Positions 11,114-21,368 of a stretch of DNA of 64,000 bases are shown piece by piece. The notes beneath the pieces are model-generated. The model made no database searches. It saw nothing but the letters and a program-made list of their open reading frames with translations, and had not been told where the DNA came from. The position numbers and the translations under genes are program-made. Each line of letters opens with the position of its first letter. The first letter of the stretch is position 1. The DNA is taken from contig JASSKH010000021.1 of NCBI GenBank assembly GCA_031763025.1, forward strand, positions 2,356,001 to 2,420,000, read 5' to 3'. This stretch comes from Macrocystis pyrifera. Lineage: Eukaryota; Sar; Phaeophyceae; Laminariales; Laminariaceae.

Positions 11114-11286
11114 ACAACTAGACGACTCCCTGACGTCCCTTGCCCGGTTCTATTCAGCTCGTGCAGGGCCTTGCCCGTCAGCTATCTATCCTGGATACTC
11201 GCTGCACCGACGACCCCGCTTCACACCGCTCTACCGCTGCTTGCTCGTATCTGAACTGCGTTGGTCTTTCTTCATCAGTCATCCGG
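11114..11286 (-). repeat. DIRS element repeat A1, inner part
   Basis: Matches 5961 to about 6134 (A2) almost base for base, from ACAACTAGACGACTCCCTGA to CATCCGG. The match stops at 11286 and resumes at 13199, marking an insertion. Confidence 0.9.
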
Positions 11287-13193
11287 GCTCAGCGACCATA
11301 GGTAGGGGTCTAGATTTATGTATCAATTTTTCGCGCGAAGCGCGAAAAAAATATAAAGGCGTTTTTCTCGGGAGTGTTCAGCGCAGAACACTTATTAGCC
11401 CCAAGAAAAAATAAGAAACAAGAATGCCGGCCCAGGTTGGATTTCTTATTATTGAAAATGTATTCCACAGATAATAACAGTACAAAGGATCTCGAATTTT
11501 CTTATTGTCGTATAATATCTCTTTTTTACTCCTCGTGTATATAATGTGTAAAAATACCTATCTGTACAGTACAAGTACTCTGTTTCCCTTGTGTTCATCA
11601 TGGTGTCATGACAGAAGAGCAGAAAAACTTTCACAGCGATATAAGTCGATTTCAAGTAATGGTAGGTAGCTCTTCGAGATAAGGTCCGATTGACAAGCGG
11701 TTTTTTACGTTTCAATCTTTGGCACTATTCGGATGAAGTGGTTGGGTGGGTGTTTTTTTGAAGGTAAGGTGTTGTAGAGGCGGTGCGGTCAAAGTAGGCA
11801 ACCTCAAAGATTTAAACGTAATAAGTGCGACATCAGCGACCTACTGACAACTCTATAATATAATGAAAGGATGTCGTGACAAGTAACGACCAAACACGAT
11901 TCACCGAACTCTTGTGTACCGGGATTCTCATTTTATTCGACTCGTTTACAACACAAATCTTGAATTTATCAAAACTCACAGCATTTAACGACACAACGCA
12001 CACAAATGCACCATCTACCGTTTACAGCCATCTGGCCCTCTCCAAGCTTCGCCCTAAGAAACGAACCCTTCAAGCCTGAGCGATGTTAGCCCCCCCCCTG
12101 ACAAAATAATAAAATAATCTCTAGGTAGGTTCAGCGATATTTGCACAAAATCTTTATAACGGGCGTTTTTGGCTATGTAAACGTTTTTCTTGGGCGAAGT
12201 ACACTACAAAACACTTGATAATAGTGAGGAAAAAAAGAAGCAGGAATGCTGGTCTCGCCCGAATTTCTTATTCGGGAAAGTTACGTTCTATACTGACTTC
12301 AGTACAACCGCTGTCAAACTTCTTATTTTCCTGTCATTTACTTTTACAGTGGGCTCCTTTACCTGTGTTCTGGTATATAGAGGGCAAGATTCTGTTGTTT
12401 AACGTCAAAAGTCGACTTCAAGTAATAGTGCATATCCGCGCGAGATAAAATCCGATTGCAAAACGATTTTTCACGTTGGATTCCCTGGTACTTTCCACAT
12501 AGACTGGCAGTGCAGATATATTTGATGCAGATGAAGGGTTGTGGGGGTGTCGTCACAAATACAGGCAACGAAAAACAAGAAAAAAACATTATGTACGACT
12601 GCAGCTATTAATAGCTGCTCTAGAATTTTATCTCGGACGACACAGAACGATCACACGTACATGAGATACTCACCGCAACGTGTCCGAAGGAAGTGGTATC
12701 TCGTAAAATATACCACTATGTTAAACACGGATACATGGAGAGTTGTCTGGTGATATAATGACGAAGTTCACTGCATTTTAGACAACATATACAACGCAGA
12801 TCTACGTCGCCCTCGGCCTTCTCCAAGAAAACATATTGCAATACACGGAAAACGCCGAGACGTTCCTTAACAAGTACCTGGTGGACGATTTCAATCGAAA
12901 AACGTATTTTCAGCAGCAGCCAGGGCTACACTAAACCCTGCACGTTAGTCCATGTTTAACATCAGTGGCAACTAAAGACAATCGCCTCTGCGACCACGAC
13001 AGCCATATTTAAATTCCTCGTACGACCCACGGACCAATGGGAACTTGCAAGGAGGAAACTCAATTTTCCTCTGCGTTCGTTTTCCTTCTCAGGGCGAGGG
13101 TCAGCAGGCACGATACGTCCTTGCTCGTCCAAAAATGGGTCCAGGGTCGATCTGAGACCATCCACCCTTGCGTTGTGCGCATTCCCGGCAACT
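11287..13193. mobile_element. 1.9-kb insertion inside A1, two diverged tandem copies
   Basis: This segment interrupts the A1 repeat and is flanked by TCCGG on both sides (11282-11286 and 13194-13198), consistent with a 5-bp target duplication. Its first 1.6 kb is two diverged units of about 0.8 kb (about 11290-12090 and 12110-12900). Shared blocks include GGCGTTTTTCTCGGG versus CGTTTTTCTTGGGCG, GAATGCCGG versus GAATGCTGG, and GAGATAAGGTCCGATTG versus GAGATAAAATCCGATTG. The remaining 0.3 kb is single copy. I find no coding domain and no TG...CA ends, so its class is unknown. Confidence 0.65.
11329..11352. repeat. Perfect hairpin in the insertion
   Basis: TTTTTCGCGC, a three-base GAA loop, then GCGCGAAAAA: a perfect ten-base-pair stem at the start of the first tandem unit. 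Confidence 0.8.
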
Positions 13194-13198
13194 TCCGG

Positions 13199-13351
13199 AA
13201 TTTCTATTATTTTTCATTCTTACCCCCGTACTAAACATCCCTTGGTATTATATGGGAAACCCTCCGAAACCGTCTCATTCCTTCACTGATTCATCTTTTC
13301 TACCCGTTACCCTCCAAACACCAGGTTGCCCCTACGACAACCTTCCTCTTT
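13199..13351 (-). repeat. DIRS element repeat A1, outer part (5' end of element)
   Basis: Resumes the match to A2 (about 6135-6284), ending TTCCTCTT at the element's 5' outer terminus. The two A1 parts sum to about 326 bp against 324 bp for A2, supporting a clean insertion between them. Confidence 0.9.
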
Positions 13352-13430
13352 AGAACGGGGGTATCACAAACAAGGTGTACGGTTTGTTTAATACCGGTAC
13401 CAGATGTTGTCATTGTGGTTGTTCTCACAT

Positions 13431-13526
13431 TTAACCCTTGTAGGTCTGCAGTCCCATCTTGGAGACAATCCATTCAATTTTCACGTAGCTCTTGCCCAAA
13501 ACGGGACTGATGTACTAAAAGAAGTT
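13431..13526. repeat. TTAA-type MITE (family 2), copy 1
   Basis: An imperfect palindrome of about 95 bp. It begins TTAACCCTTGTAGGTCTGCA, contains GTCCCATCTTGGAGACAA and returns through AAAACGGGACTGATGTACTAAAAG. It lies 80 bp from the DIRS 5' end. Confidence 0.7.
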
Positions 13527-13603
13527 AGTCAGTGGGCACGAGTACAGGTAGTCGACAACAGTTTTCGATTTTCGATGGATGGTCTGCACCAGGTCGCCTG
13601 CAC

Positions 13604-13945
13604 TTTTTTTTCTATTATTATTTTTTTTTTATATCATCACTTTTACTTTCCAGCCCACTCATATGAGGTTTTACCCTCGACGATCTTCTGGACAAGCCGT
13701 GGTCACAGGTGTCGTCCCTTCTCCCCCCCGGTACGTGCCTTTAGTTTTTATCGCGCATAGGGTTCAGCATTCCCATTGCTCGTCGATTTTCATCGAAGGT
13801 ACAGCTAACTCACGCTCTCGCGCTTTCCGCTAATCAATTTTATGCAAGAAAAAATCCCTATGAGCATGCACTCGGTGAGACTCGAACTCACGAAATTGAT
13901 CTTGATAGGCTCGCGGACCACCTACCAAGCCACCGGGGACACCGG
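13604..13945 (-). mobile_element. tRNA-derived SINE, copy 1
   Basis: Minus-strand copy. The 5' head (about 13945-13870) is tRNA-like, with an A-box-like TGGCTTGGTAGG and a B box GGTTCGAGTC-like sequence. The body contains GGAAAGCGCGAGAGCGTGAG and CGGCTTGTCCAGAAGATCGT, and the 3' end is GGAAAGTAAAAGTGATGA plus an A/T-rich tail. Five further copies in the window share the whole unit. Pol III transcription from the internal boxes is inferred. Confidence 0.85.
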
Positions 13946-13980
13946 CTCCACGCGTATAAATACTAAAGGAATTACATACA

Positions 13981-14074
13981 GAATACGCGCGTTCGGTTTA
14001 TCACAATAAATACTTGTAAAAATCGGTAAAAATGGAATATATATAGGCGAGGCATATTACGCAGCTTGCAAAGT
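13981..14074 (+). repeat. Inverted repeat, left arm
   Basis: About 94 bp that reappear, reverse-complemented with roughly 85-90% identity by eye, at 17486-17578. Shared blocks include CGGTTTATCACAATAA, TACTTGTAAAA and TACGCAGCTTGCAAAGT. The arms bracket the LINE at 14249-17160. Confidence 0.75.
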
Positions 14075-14248
14075 CGAGTACGCGTACGTATCAACTATTT
14101 AACGAGTCGAACTCACAGCTGACGTATTTCAAAATTTATAAAACACCAAAGCAATTGCTGCAGCACCCGTCGCAGCGAAAACAAATATTACGGGGGATGA
14201 TCGCAAAAACGACCGAATATTGTTAGTAAAAATACGTAAACATATGTG

Positions 14249-17160
14249 TGTGTGTGTTCTTCACATTAAACCGTTCTTCTACTCGTCGACATCCAGCAAG
14301 CCCAGTGTCCGTGCTGATTCTTCACCCTAGGAAGATACGAGCTCTGTGGTCACAGACTACGACACAGAGATAACACACCGTAATGCATTAATAGCCTACG
14401 CAATACCATGCCTTCGCACTAGGTGCGGCCGACACAACATACATACATACGCCAGCAACCAAAATACACCATAAAGAAAGAGAAGCAACGAAAAAACCAA
14501 ACCGAAAAAGAACAAGAAAAAGAAAAAGAAAAAGAAAAAGAAAAGGAGAAGAATCCCAAATAAATAAATAAAATGGGAAGCCAAAGCTCAGACACATACA
14601 TACTTACCCCGAGCATGAGCCAAAAGGGACGTGCAAGGGGAAAGATACGAGAAGGAAAAAGGGGACTATGCATCCCGGTGAACACTTAACTAAGTAAAAA
14701 GAGCAATAGTGAGTGGGCCAAAATACGCTCGTCACCCACCCACTATGTAGTACTTCTTTCATAAGGATAAGAAGGGAAAAAAATCAAAATGCATACCGAA
14801 CGGCCGCAGCAGTTGGCGGTACGAGTAGCAAAGAAACGTCCAACCTATTAGTCGGCCTGGTACCTTGCTACCCTATCTGCGGTCTCTCTGCTACTCTCTT
14901 CTACCGCGGTTTCCCTTCTACTCCTCCTGTTCCCCCCCCTGCCCCTATACACTTGTACGGTGTTCCCTCTACCCCTCCTGCTGTTACCCCTCCCCCCATT
15001 CCCTCTAACACTACCTGCAGCGGATGCACGGCGCTGTCTACTCAGCTTTGCCTCAGCCTCGTGCCACCTGCCCATGAACTGTTCAGCTGCTTCGAGGATT
15101 CCCCGGTACCACTTTCCCGTCTGTTTTGCTGCAGTGGGCCACAGTGCGGTCCCAACTCCAAAGACTAAGGGGGAGTCTTCCGTTGATCCCTCTGAGGCTT
15201 TGAACACTCTAAGGTCCTCAGCAATTGCCCTAGGCCAAGTCTTAGGCTGCCCGCCTGGTTTCGGGCTCCCCCCACCAGCGATCGTCCCGAACATCAACCG
15301 ACTGGGCAATCGCCCCTCGTGTTGCCGCACCACAGCCCCCGCAAAGAAGAGTCGCCGTTTACGGATGGTCGTTTCGATACTTTCGCATCGTGTTATCCTG
15401 AGCGCCTTCGCATACGAGAGGGTGGTGTGGTCGGTGCGTAGTCGGCGCTGGAAACCAATGACTCGCAGAAGGACTTCGTGGTGGGCTGATCGAAGCTTGG
15501 CGAAGTGGTCCGCATTGAGGGTCCACGTCACGCAACCGTACAGCAAGGTCTCAATCACCTCGGCCTTCAGCATCCGGACTTTCAGACTAAGCGGTGCGTT
15601 CGTCCTATCGTACAGTTCCGGACCATACCGTTTGAGGCATGCCCGCATCAGACGGATTCGTCGCTCGATTTCGAAGGAGAGGTCAGCGTTCTCGTGGATA
15701 ATGCCTCCTAGGTACAAAAACTGGGTCGTCTGTTTATACTTTTGGCCTGCAGCTTCGATCGCGAGCGGTGAGGTGGTAAACGTCTGATCCGGTGTTCGTA
15801 GGAGCATCGTCTCTGTCTTCTTCTCGGATACCGTGAGACCTACTGCTTCGAAGACAGTCACGATGACTGTCATCATTCTCCCAAGGCCTTCCGCCGACTT
15901 CGAGACTATTCCTGCATCGTCTGCATACAACATGCCCCACACAGCCCTTTGCACGCATGCCAACGGTTCCTCTTTTCCGACAACCCTGTCCTCTTCGAGA
16001 TGAACCAAATCCCTTACGATGCATTCGTCTTTGCTGAAGCGTACCAGCACGATGTGTATCGCAGCGGCGAAGAACACGTTGAACAGTAACGGCGATAGTA
16101 CGCAGCCTTGCCGCAGTCCCTGGGTTACATTGAACCAGTCCGAGTGTTCACCGTCATCCGCACGCACGCGAGCCCGCATGCCTTCGTGAAAATTGCGAAT
16201 GATTGTGAGCATCTTGGTTGGTACACCAAGGCGTGTGAGTACCTCCCACAACAGTTCTCGGTCGACAGAGTCGTACGCTTTCTGCAAGTCGATAAAGCAC
16301 ATGTACAGGGGGATTTTCTTCTGCCGCCCGAGCTGCTGCAACCGGCGCACGACAAACAGCATATCGACTGTTGACCGTGCGGGGCGGAAGCCGCACTGTT
16401 CTTCAGGGAGTATATGCTCGGTCTCGCAGTAGCTGCTTAGACGGGACGCAACGATTTTCAGCAACACCTTGCCTGCGTGAGCAACAAGCGAAATACCTCT
16501 GTAGTTGTTGCAATCAGTTCTATCCTTCTTTTTATGAAGGGTTTTTATGATCGCATCTTTCCATTGCTGGGGGACTTCTCCCGTTACCCAAACGTTAACA
16601 AGGATACTGTGAAAATACTGCACGAAAGCGGGGTGGTCAAGTTTCAGTACTTCGACCGGGAGACCATCTGGTCCAACGGCTTTCCAGTTTGACATACCCT
16701 TCACTGCTTCCATCATCTCGTCAATGGATGGTTCATTTCCAAGGGATAGTTTCAGCGGTCGTGGTGGCACTAGGTCGATGATCGTGGGGTCAAGTTTCAG
16801 CGATTTCGTGTTCAATAGTTTGTGGTAGTGCCCCGCCCATCTTTCACGAATTCGCGCTTGATCTCGCAACAGCGTGCCATCCTCGTCCATGATTAACTGT
16901 TCACTCCTCGCTTTCGTACCTTGCAACCCTACCGTACTCTTCAGGTGCTTGTAGAACCCTCGTTGATCGGAACTCGTGAGGAATTTCTCGGTTTCAGCGA
17001 GGTACTCTTCAAAATACGCATTGACTCCTGCGGCGACCACTTCCTGCAGATTCGCACAGGCGGATCTCAACTTCTTCCACGCTGTACTATCTCGGGGGTA
17101 GACACGCAGGAGCTGTCTCGCATCCTCCCTCGCTGTCCATGCTACTTTGAAAGCGGCCGC
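14249..17160 (-). mobile_element. LINE (non-LTR retrotransposon), copy 2, 5'-truncated
   Basis: Best LINE copy of the window. The minus strand carries a long uninterrupted RT frame (17160-14848) followed by about 600 bp of 3' untranslated sequence to 14249, ending in TTAATGTGAAGAACACACAC. The 3' part (14249-14876) is almost identical to 23657-24273, differing mainly in the copy number of an AAGAAA run. At the 5' side the frame is cut off at about 17160, next to a damaged MITE, so any N-terminal endonuclease domain is absent. Confidence 0.9.
14848..17070 (-). CDS. LINE reverse transcriptase (5'-truncated ORF)
   Basis: 740 codons without a stop. The frame stays open upstream to about 17160 (reading [17 protein letters not shown]), and codon 1 as listed is TTG, so no true start is present and the protein is N-terminally incomplete. 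RT motifs in order are [18 protein letters not shown] (178-195), [14 protein letters not shown] (226-239), [13 protein letters not shown] (259-271), [14 protein letters not shown] (317-330) and the YADD active site (382-385). Then come TPDQTF and FLYLGGIIH. The C-terminal 100 residues are basic and Gly/Arg-rich. It copies element RNA at a nicked target. All catalytic residues visible are intact, so loss of activity would come from the missing 5' part. The clade cannot be fixed from this much sequence. Confidence 0.9.
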   Translation of the reverse strand: MRSACANLQEVVAAGVNAYFEEYLAETEKFLTSSDQRGFYKHLKSTVGLQGTKARSEQLIMDEDGTLLRDQARIRERWAGHYHKLLNTKSLKLDPTIIDLVPPRPLKLSLGNEPSIDEMMEAVKGMSNWKAVGPDGLPVEVLKLDHPAFVQYFHSILVNVWVTGEVPQQWKDAIIKTLHKKKDRTDCNNYRGISLVAHAGKVLLKIVASRLSSYCETEHILPEEQCGFRPARSTVDMLFVVRRLQQLGRQKKIPLYMCFIDLQKAYDSVDRELLWEVLTRLGVPTKMLTIIRNFHEGMRARVRADDGEHSDWFNVTQGLRQGCVLSPLLFNVFFAAAIHIVLVRFSKDECIVRDLVHLEEDRVVGKEEPLACVQRAVWGMLYADDAGIVSKSAEGLGRMMTVIVTVFEAVGLTVSEKKTETMLLRTPDQTFTTSPLAIEAAGQKYKQTTQFLYLGGIIHENADLSFEIERRIRLMRACLKRYGPELYDRTNAPLSLKVRMLKAEVIETLLYGCVTWTLNADHFAKLRSAHHEVLLRVIGFQRRLRTDHTTLSYAKALRITRCESIETTIRKRRLFFAGAVVRQHEGRLPSRLMFGTIAGGGSPKPGGQPKTWPRAIAEDLRVFKASEGSTEDSPLVFGVGTALWPTAAKQTGKWYRGILEAAEQFMGRWHEAEAKLSRQRRASAAGSVRGNGGRGNSRRGRGNTVQVYRGRGGNRRSRRETAVEESSRETADRVARYQAD

Positions 17161-17180
17161 CGTTAGATTTTTATCTATAT

Positions 17181-17278
17181 AACATAGGTCCTAGTAACTA
17201 TGGTATACATAAAAACCTATATTTTTACCTATTTTTACTAACAAAATTTGGTCCCGTTAACTATGGACCCCCGCAATA
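17181..17278 (+). repeat. TA-type MITE (family 1), copy 1, 5'-damaged
   Basis: The interior (TATACATAAAAACCTATA, TTACCTATTTTTACTAACAA) and right terminus (GTTAACTATGGACCCCCGCAA) are typical. The left terminus is rearranged to CATAGGTCCTAGTAACTATG and lacks the GGGGG end. It abuts the 5' truncation point of LINE copy 2. Confidence 0.85.
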
Positions 17279-17404
17279 GTTGGTGTTGCTCTAATGTTGA
17301 CTCACACATGTACATAAACGATATATGACAGTTGCCCATATTGAGTAATGGATAAAAAGAAACCCAGTCCGTGGTTACCAAGCACGGCGGTATAGGCTCC
17401 ATTT

Positions 17405-17482
17405 TTGTTGTTGTTGTTGTTGTTTTCTTCACATTGAACCGTTCTTTCTAGCCGTCGACATCCAGCACAACCAGTGTAAGTG
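17405..17482 (-). mobile_element. LINE 3'-end fragment
   Basis: The terminal 75 bp of the LINE family in minus orientation (TTCACATTGAACCGTTCTTT, GTCGACATCCAGCACAACC). It starts at a (GTT)n run, which is (AAC)n at the 3' end of the element's sense strand. Confidence 0.75.
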
Positions 17483-17485
17483 CTC

Positions 17486-17578
17486 AACTTTGCAAGCTGC
17501 GTAATAATACGCCTCGTCTATATTCCATTTTCACCGAATTTTACAAGTATTATTGTGATAAACCGAGCGCGCGTATTC
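17486..17578 (-). repeat. Inverted repeat, right arm
   Basis: Reverse complement of 13981-14074. LINE 3'-end fragments flank it on both sides, in opposite orientations. Confidence 0.75.
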
Positions 17579-17579
17579 T

Positions 17580-17848
17580 ATATCTTTGTTTTTGTTTTTG
17601 TTTTTCTCTTTGTTTCGTTTTAGTTTCTCTAGGTCATGGAATGGGTATGTCGTGCCTGCCGTACGCAGTATGATGACATGGCATTGCATTGCATACGTGG
17701 CAACGTAATATCTCTATATCTGTGGCGTAGTTTTGTGACCACAGAACTTGTATCTCTCTAGGATTGAAGAATCGGCACGGACACTGGTTGTGCTGGATGT
17801 CGACGGGTAGAAAGAACGGTTTAATGTGAAGAAAACAACAACATATGT
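17580..17848 (+). mobile_element. LINE 3'-end fragment, plus strand
   Basis: Corresponds to the last 270 bp of the copy at 18787-20111: TTTCTCTAGGTCATGGAATG, CGTACGCAGTATGA, TTGCATTGCATACGTGGCAA, GGATGTCGACGGGTAGAAAG. It ends in a short (AAC)n run near 17848. It is 5'-truncated, as is usual for LINE insertions. Confidence 0.85.
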
Positions 17849-18017
17849 GATTCCTTGTCAAAGATATTGATAGGCCAGCGGCTCCCCTGGATGCTGCCCG
17901 GGTCGACAGGACAATTCTAAATAAATAATCATTCTGCGCACTTATACTATATAACCCGAACAAGGGATATTGATATGATGTTGCAACATGTTGAAACCTT
18001 TTCTATATATACATATA

Positions 18018-18350
18018 TGTCCCCGGTGGCTTGGTGGGTGGTCCGCGTGCCTGTCAAGATCAATTTCGTGGGTTCAAGTCTCACCGAGTGCATGCTTAAG
18101 GGACTTTTTCTTGCATAAAAAATTGATTAGCGGAAAGCGCGAGAGCGTGAGTTAGCTACATTCGATGAAAATCGACGAGCAGTGGGAATGCTGAACCCTA
18201 TGCGCGCCAAAAAATAAAGGCACGTACCGGGGGGGAGAAGGGACGACACCTGTGACCACGGCTTGTCCAGAAGATCGTCGAGGGTAAAACCTCCTACGAG
18301 TGGGCTGGAAAGTAGAAGTGATGAAAAAATAAATAAATAAAAATAAAATA
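18018..18350 (+). mobile_element. tRNA-derived SINE, copy 2
   Basis: Full-length unit: tRNA-like head with TGGCTTGGTGGG (A-box-like) and GGGTTCAAGTCTCACC (B-box region), body with GGAAAGCGCGAGAGCGTGAG, and 3' tail GGAAAGTAGAAGTGATGA followed by (AAAT)n. The tail runs directly into LINE sequence. Confidence 0.88.
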
Positions 18351-18700
18351 TATATAACAACAAACCATCGTGCCCCCCGTGCAGGGGATCTGGCAGACAC
18401 TTGAAAAGAACGAGCTGGAAGAAAAGGAAAAACAAGAAAACACCACTATTAATAGTCGTCGTCAACAAGACTAAGAACCAAGGGAAAATAACGCGCAAAC
18501 CAAACAAAGCACAAAGCATTCCCTCCAGGTAGCGGCAGCAGTTTATGGTACGAGTAGCGCAGCCAGGGTCTCCCTGCTGGTCCGCCTGGTACCTTGCTGC
18601 CACCCTGTCTGCCACCTTCGTCCAGTGTTCGTCAACTATGCCCGGCCCCTTGGCGTCAGACAATACGAAACAAACAAGCAAACCACATGAAGTAGAAGAA
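18351..18700 (-). mobile_element. LINE 3' untranslated fragment, minus strand
   Basis: Reverse complement of about 19450-19800 of the next LINE copy. Matching blocks are GGCAGACACTTGAAAAGAAC, CCAGGTAGCGGCAGCAGTTT and GTTCGTCAACTATGCCCGGC. Both ends of the LINE are missing, so this is an internal remnant left after nested insertions. Confidence 0.8.
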
Positions 18701-18786
18701 ACTCCAGGAGAAAAGCAAATAAATACTATTATTATACCCTGGTACCTGGTATCAATTATACCAAACACATCGACTGCCGTACCAGG

Positions 18787-20074
18787 GAACCCGAGACCTG
18801 GCGGACAGGTTAAGACTTCGCATAGATAGATGCATAGTCGAAGACCTTAGGGAGTTCCGAGCCACTGAAGGGTCAACGGAACTTGCTCCCTTGGTGTTTG
18901 GAGTTGAGACCGCGCTGTGGCCCACTGCTGCTGTAAAAAAATGGGGGAAGTGGTACCGGGGGATCGTCGAAGCAGCCGAACGGTTCATGGTGAGGTGGCT
19001 CGAGGCTGAGGCTGAGCTGAGTAGGCAGCGTCGCGCATCCGCCGTGCGTTGTGTCCAAGGGAATGGGGGGAGGAGGGGCAACAAGAGGAGTAGCAGAAAA
19101 CCCGACCAAGGGAATGCGGAGAGGGGGGGGAAGAGGAGGAGTAAAAGGGAAACTGCACTGCATGCAGTGGACGAAAGAAAGTAGGAAGGAGATGGCAGAC
19201 AGGGTAGGTAGCAAGGTACCGGGCAGACTAAGAAGAAGTAGAACATGCCTATACTACTCGTACCACCAACTGGTGCAGCTGGTTCGAACGTGGTCTTCCT
19301 TTCTTTGTCTTCCTTTTGTTTTTGTTTATTTTTGTTTCATTTTATTTTCTTCTTCTTCTTTTTTTGCGCTGACCCTGTGTGATTTTCAAATTATTTTCGT
19401 TCTCCTCCTATCTCCGATTGATAAGCCTTATTGAAGGAGTCGTGTGGCCTGGTGGGTGGATGACGAGCCTGCCTTGTTTGTTTCGTGTTGTTGTCTGATG
19501 CCGGGGGGCCGGGCATAGTTGACGAACGCTGGACGAAGGTGGCAGACAGGGTAGCAAGGTACCAGGCGGGCCAGCAGGGAGACCCTGGCTGTGCTACTCG
19601 TACCATAAACTGCTGCCGCTACCTGGAGGATGCTTTGTGCTTTGTTTGGTTTGCCTCTGTTATTTTCCCTTGGCGTCTTACTCTACTCTGTTGACGACTT
19701 TTAATAATAATAGTGTTTTGTTCTTTTGGTTTTTTTTCCAACTCGTTCTTTTCAAGTGTCTGCCAGAATCCCTGCGGGGGGGGCATGATGGTTTGTTATT
19801 GTTTGTTCCTCTTTCTCTTTCGACTTGTCTTTTTTTTTTTCTCTCCTTGTTTCGCTTCGTTTCTCTAGGTCATGGAATGTGTGTGTATCTCGTGCCTGTC
19901 GTACGCAGTATGACATGTCATTGCATTGCATACGTGGCAACGTAGATCTCTGTGGCGTAGCTTTGTGACCACATAATAATAACTTGTATCTCTCTAGGAT
20001 TGAAGAAGGGCACGGACACTGGTCGTGCTGGATGTTGACCTGTAGAAAGAGCGGTTTAATGTGAAGAAAATAGA

Positions 20075-20110
<36 letters not shown>

Positions 20111-20111
20111 C
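18787..20111 (+). mobile_element. LINE copy 3, 5'-truncated, plus strand
   Basis: Starts inside the RT C-terminus and ends in a perfect (AAC)n tail at about 20072-20111. At 18840-19190 the translation reads ALWPTAAVKKWGKWYRGIVE and AAERFMVRWLEAEAELSRQR, the counterpart of the C-terminal region of the RT ORF at 14848-17070, then breaks frame. About 900 bp of 3' untranslated sequence follow. The 5' truncation plus microsatellite tail is the classic product of target-primed reverse transcription. Confidence 0.88.
18840..19184 (+). pseudogene. LINE RT C-terminal fragment
   Basis: An open fragment from about 18891 encodes the basic C-terminal region of the LINE protein ([20 protein letters not shown], then [20 protein letters not shown]). 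It contains no catalytic motif. It is a dead remnant inside LINE copy 3. Confidence 0.8.
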
Positions 20112-20161
20112 GTGGTATATACTACTAATACAAAGGATATTACAAAGGAACACAGGAGAGC

Positions 20162-20508
20162 CGGCGTCCCCGGTGGCTTGGTAGGTGGTCCGCGTGCCTG
20201 TCAAGATCAATTTCGTGGGTTTGAGTCTCACCGAGTGCATGCTCGTAGGGGCTGTTTCTTGCATTAAAGAGATTGATTAGCGGAAAGCGCGAGAGCGTGA
20301 GTTAGCTACATTCGATGACAATCGCCGAGCAGTGGGAATGCTGAACCCGATGCGCGATAAAAAATAAAGACACGTACCGGGGGGGAGAAGGGAAGACACC
20401 TGTGACCATATGGCTTGTCCAGAAGGTCGTCGAGGGTAACACCTCTTACGAATTAGGCTGGAAAGTGAAAGTGATGAGTAAAAAAAAAAAAAAAAAAACA
20501 AAAAAATA
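20162..20508 (+). mobile_element. tRNA-derived SINE, copy 3
   Basis: The head carries GGCGTCCCCGGTGGCTTGGT and GGGTTTGAGTCTCACC (B box decayed at one position). The body is conserved and the tail is a long poly-A (about 18 A). The A-rich tail merges into the left end of a family-1 MITE, whose own terminal GGGGG is absent. Confidence 0.88.
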
Positions 20509-20603
20509 GTAAATAGGACCTGTGGTAGGCACAAAAACCTATATAATTATCTATTTTTACTGACAATATTTGGTCCTATTTACCATGTATGATCCCCCGT
20601 AAG
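20505..20603 (+). repeat. TA-type MITE (family 1), copy 2, left end lost
   Basis: It starts at AATAGTAAATAGGACC in the poly-A tail of SINE copy 3 and ends TTTACCATGTATGATCCCCC GTAA. The left 12 bases of the terminus are missing, which suggests the SINE inserted into or beside the MITE end. Confidence 0.8.
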
Positions 20604-21253
20604 GTTATATATTTATAATTTGTATACATCAGTACAGCTAGTGCAACATCATCATATGTTGTGGAGATGTGTACAAGTAAAAGTGTTCGAGCAGTTAGTC
20701 TTAGACAACAACAGTATAGCAACATGGCGAATCACACCCTTCATCTCAGTCAGGTCCAAAACAAGCCCAGCAACGGTGGCCAGAGTTGACCGTGTTTCGT
20801 GTTGGAAAATTAAAAATTAGTTCATTTACATGGTGTATTTTTCGAGTTCGGGCACACTTTCATTTTATTTATTTTTTGCGACTATCCGCATACGTTTTTG
20901 TACGTATCGAGCACGTACGTATATTCTAGTACATAACAGTGCATAATATGTTGGAAATACTGCTGTAGGGTTGTTACCTATCTTACCAGGTAAGTACATT
21001 TATTATTATCCAGAAAATACCTGGTACCAGGTATGACACCTGTCCGTAAATATTGGATTCGATTTTATAAACTTGAGTACGAGTACGTATAGAAGTGGTA
21101 CCTTGTTTTCGGGACAGAGTGGTTATTGCTACTGCTGCTGGCTGTGTGCATTTTCTGGTTTATCCACTCGTCGACTTATTTATTCCCTGGTGGCAGGTGG
21201 CGATTAGAAAAAACGAAAACATTTCGGAGACATCGGGAACATCCACATGCCGC
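20604..21253. other. No gene recognised
   Basis: AT-rich sequence. A 66-codon open frame at 20620-20820 has no recognisable motif. CCAGGTAAGT and similar donor-like words occur, but no exon can be supported. Confidence 0.4.
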
Positions 21254-21368
21254 TATTACGGGGGACCATAGATAGTAAATAGGACCAAATATTCTTTGTA
21301 AAGATACCTAAATATATATAAGTTTTTGTGTGTACCGTAGGTCCTATTTAATATGGTCCCCCGTAATA
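21254..21368 (-). repeat. TA-type MITE (family 1), copy 3
   Basis: A-type termini on both sides (GGGGGACCATAG...CTATTTAATATGGTCCCCC). Flanked by TA duplicates in the context C-TA...TA-G. An extra GATA lies in the left terminus. Confidence 0.92.

Larger units (their letters stand above)
5222..13351 (-). mobile_element. DIRS-type (tyrosine-recombinase) retrotransposon with split direct repeats
   Basis: Reading on the minus strand the order is A1 (13351-13199 plus 11286-11114), Gly/Gln-rich region, reverse transcriptase, RNase H, tyrosine recombinase, B1 (6542-6284), A2 (6284-5961), spacer with tandem repeats, and B2 (5491-5222). The A1-ORFs-B1-A2-B2 order is the split-direct-repeat arrangement known from PAT/Ngaro-like members of the DIRS order. 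These integrate through a circular intermediate using a tyrosine recombinase in place of a DDE integrase. No flanking target duplication is apparent, as expected for the group. The coding region carries several frame breaks, so the copy looks inactive, though some breaks lie at G/C homopolymers and could be sequencing errors. Two features are unusual: a 469-bp spacer between A2 and B2, and a 1.9-kb insertion in A1. Confidence 0.85.

Noticed and set aside
14396..14685. Phe/Leu-rich minus-strand frames near the LINE 3' end
   Set aside because: Generated by the AAGAAA simple run in the LINE 3' untranslated region. The same frames recur in the copy at 23.8-24.1 kb.
18127..18768. 213-codon minus-strand frame
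   Set aside because: Composed of antisense SINE and LINE 3' untranslated sequence.
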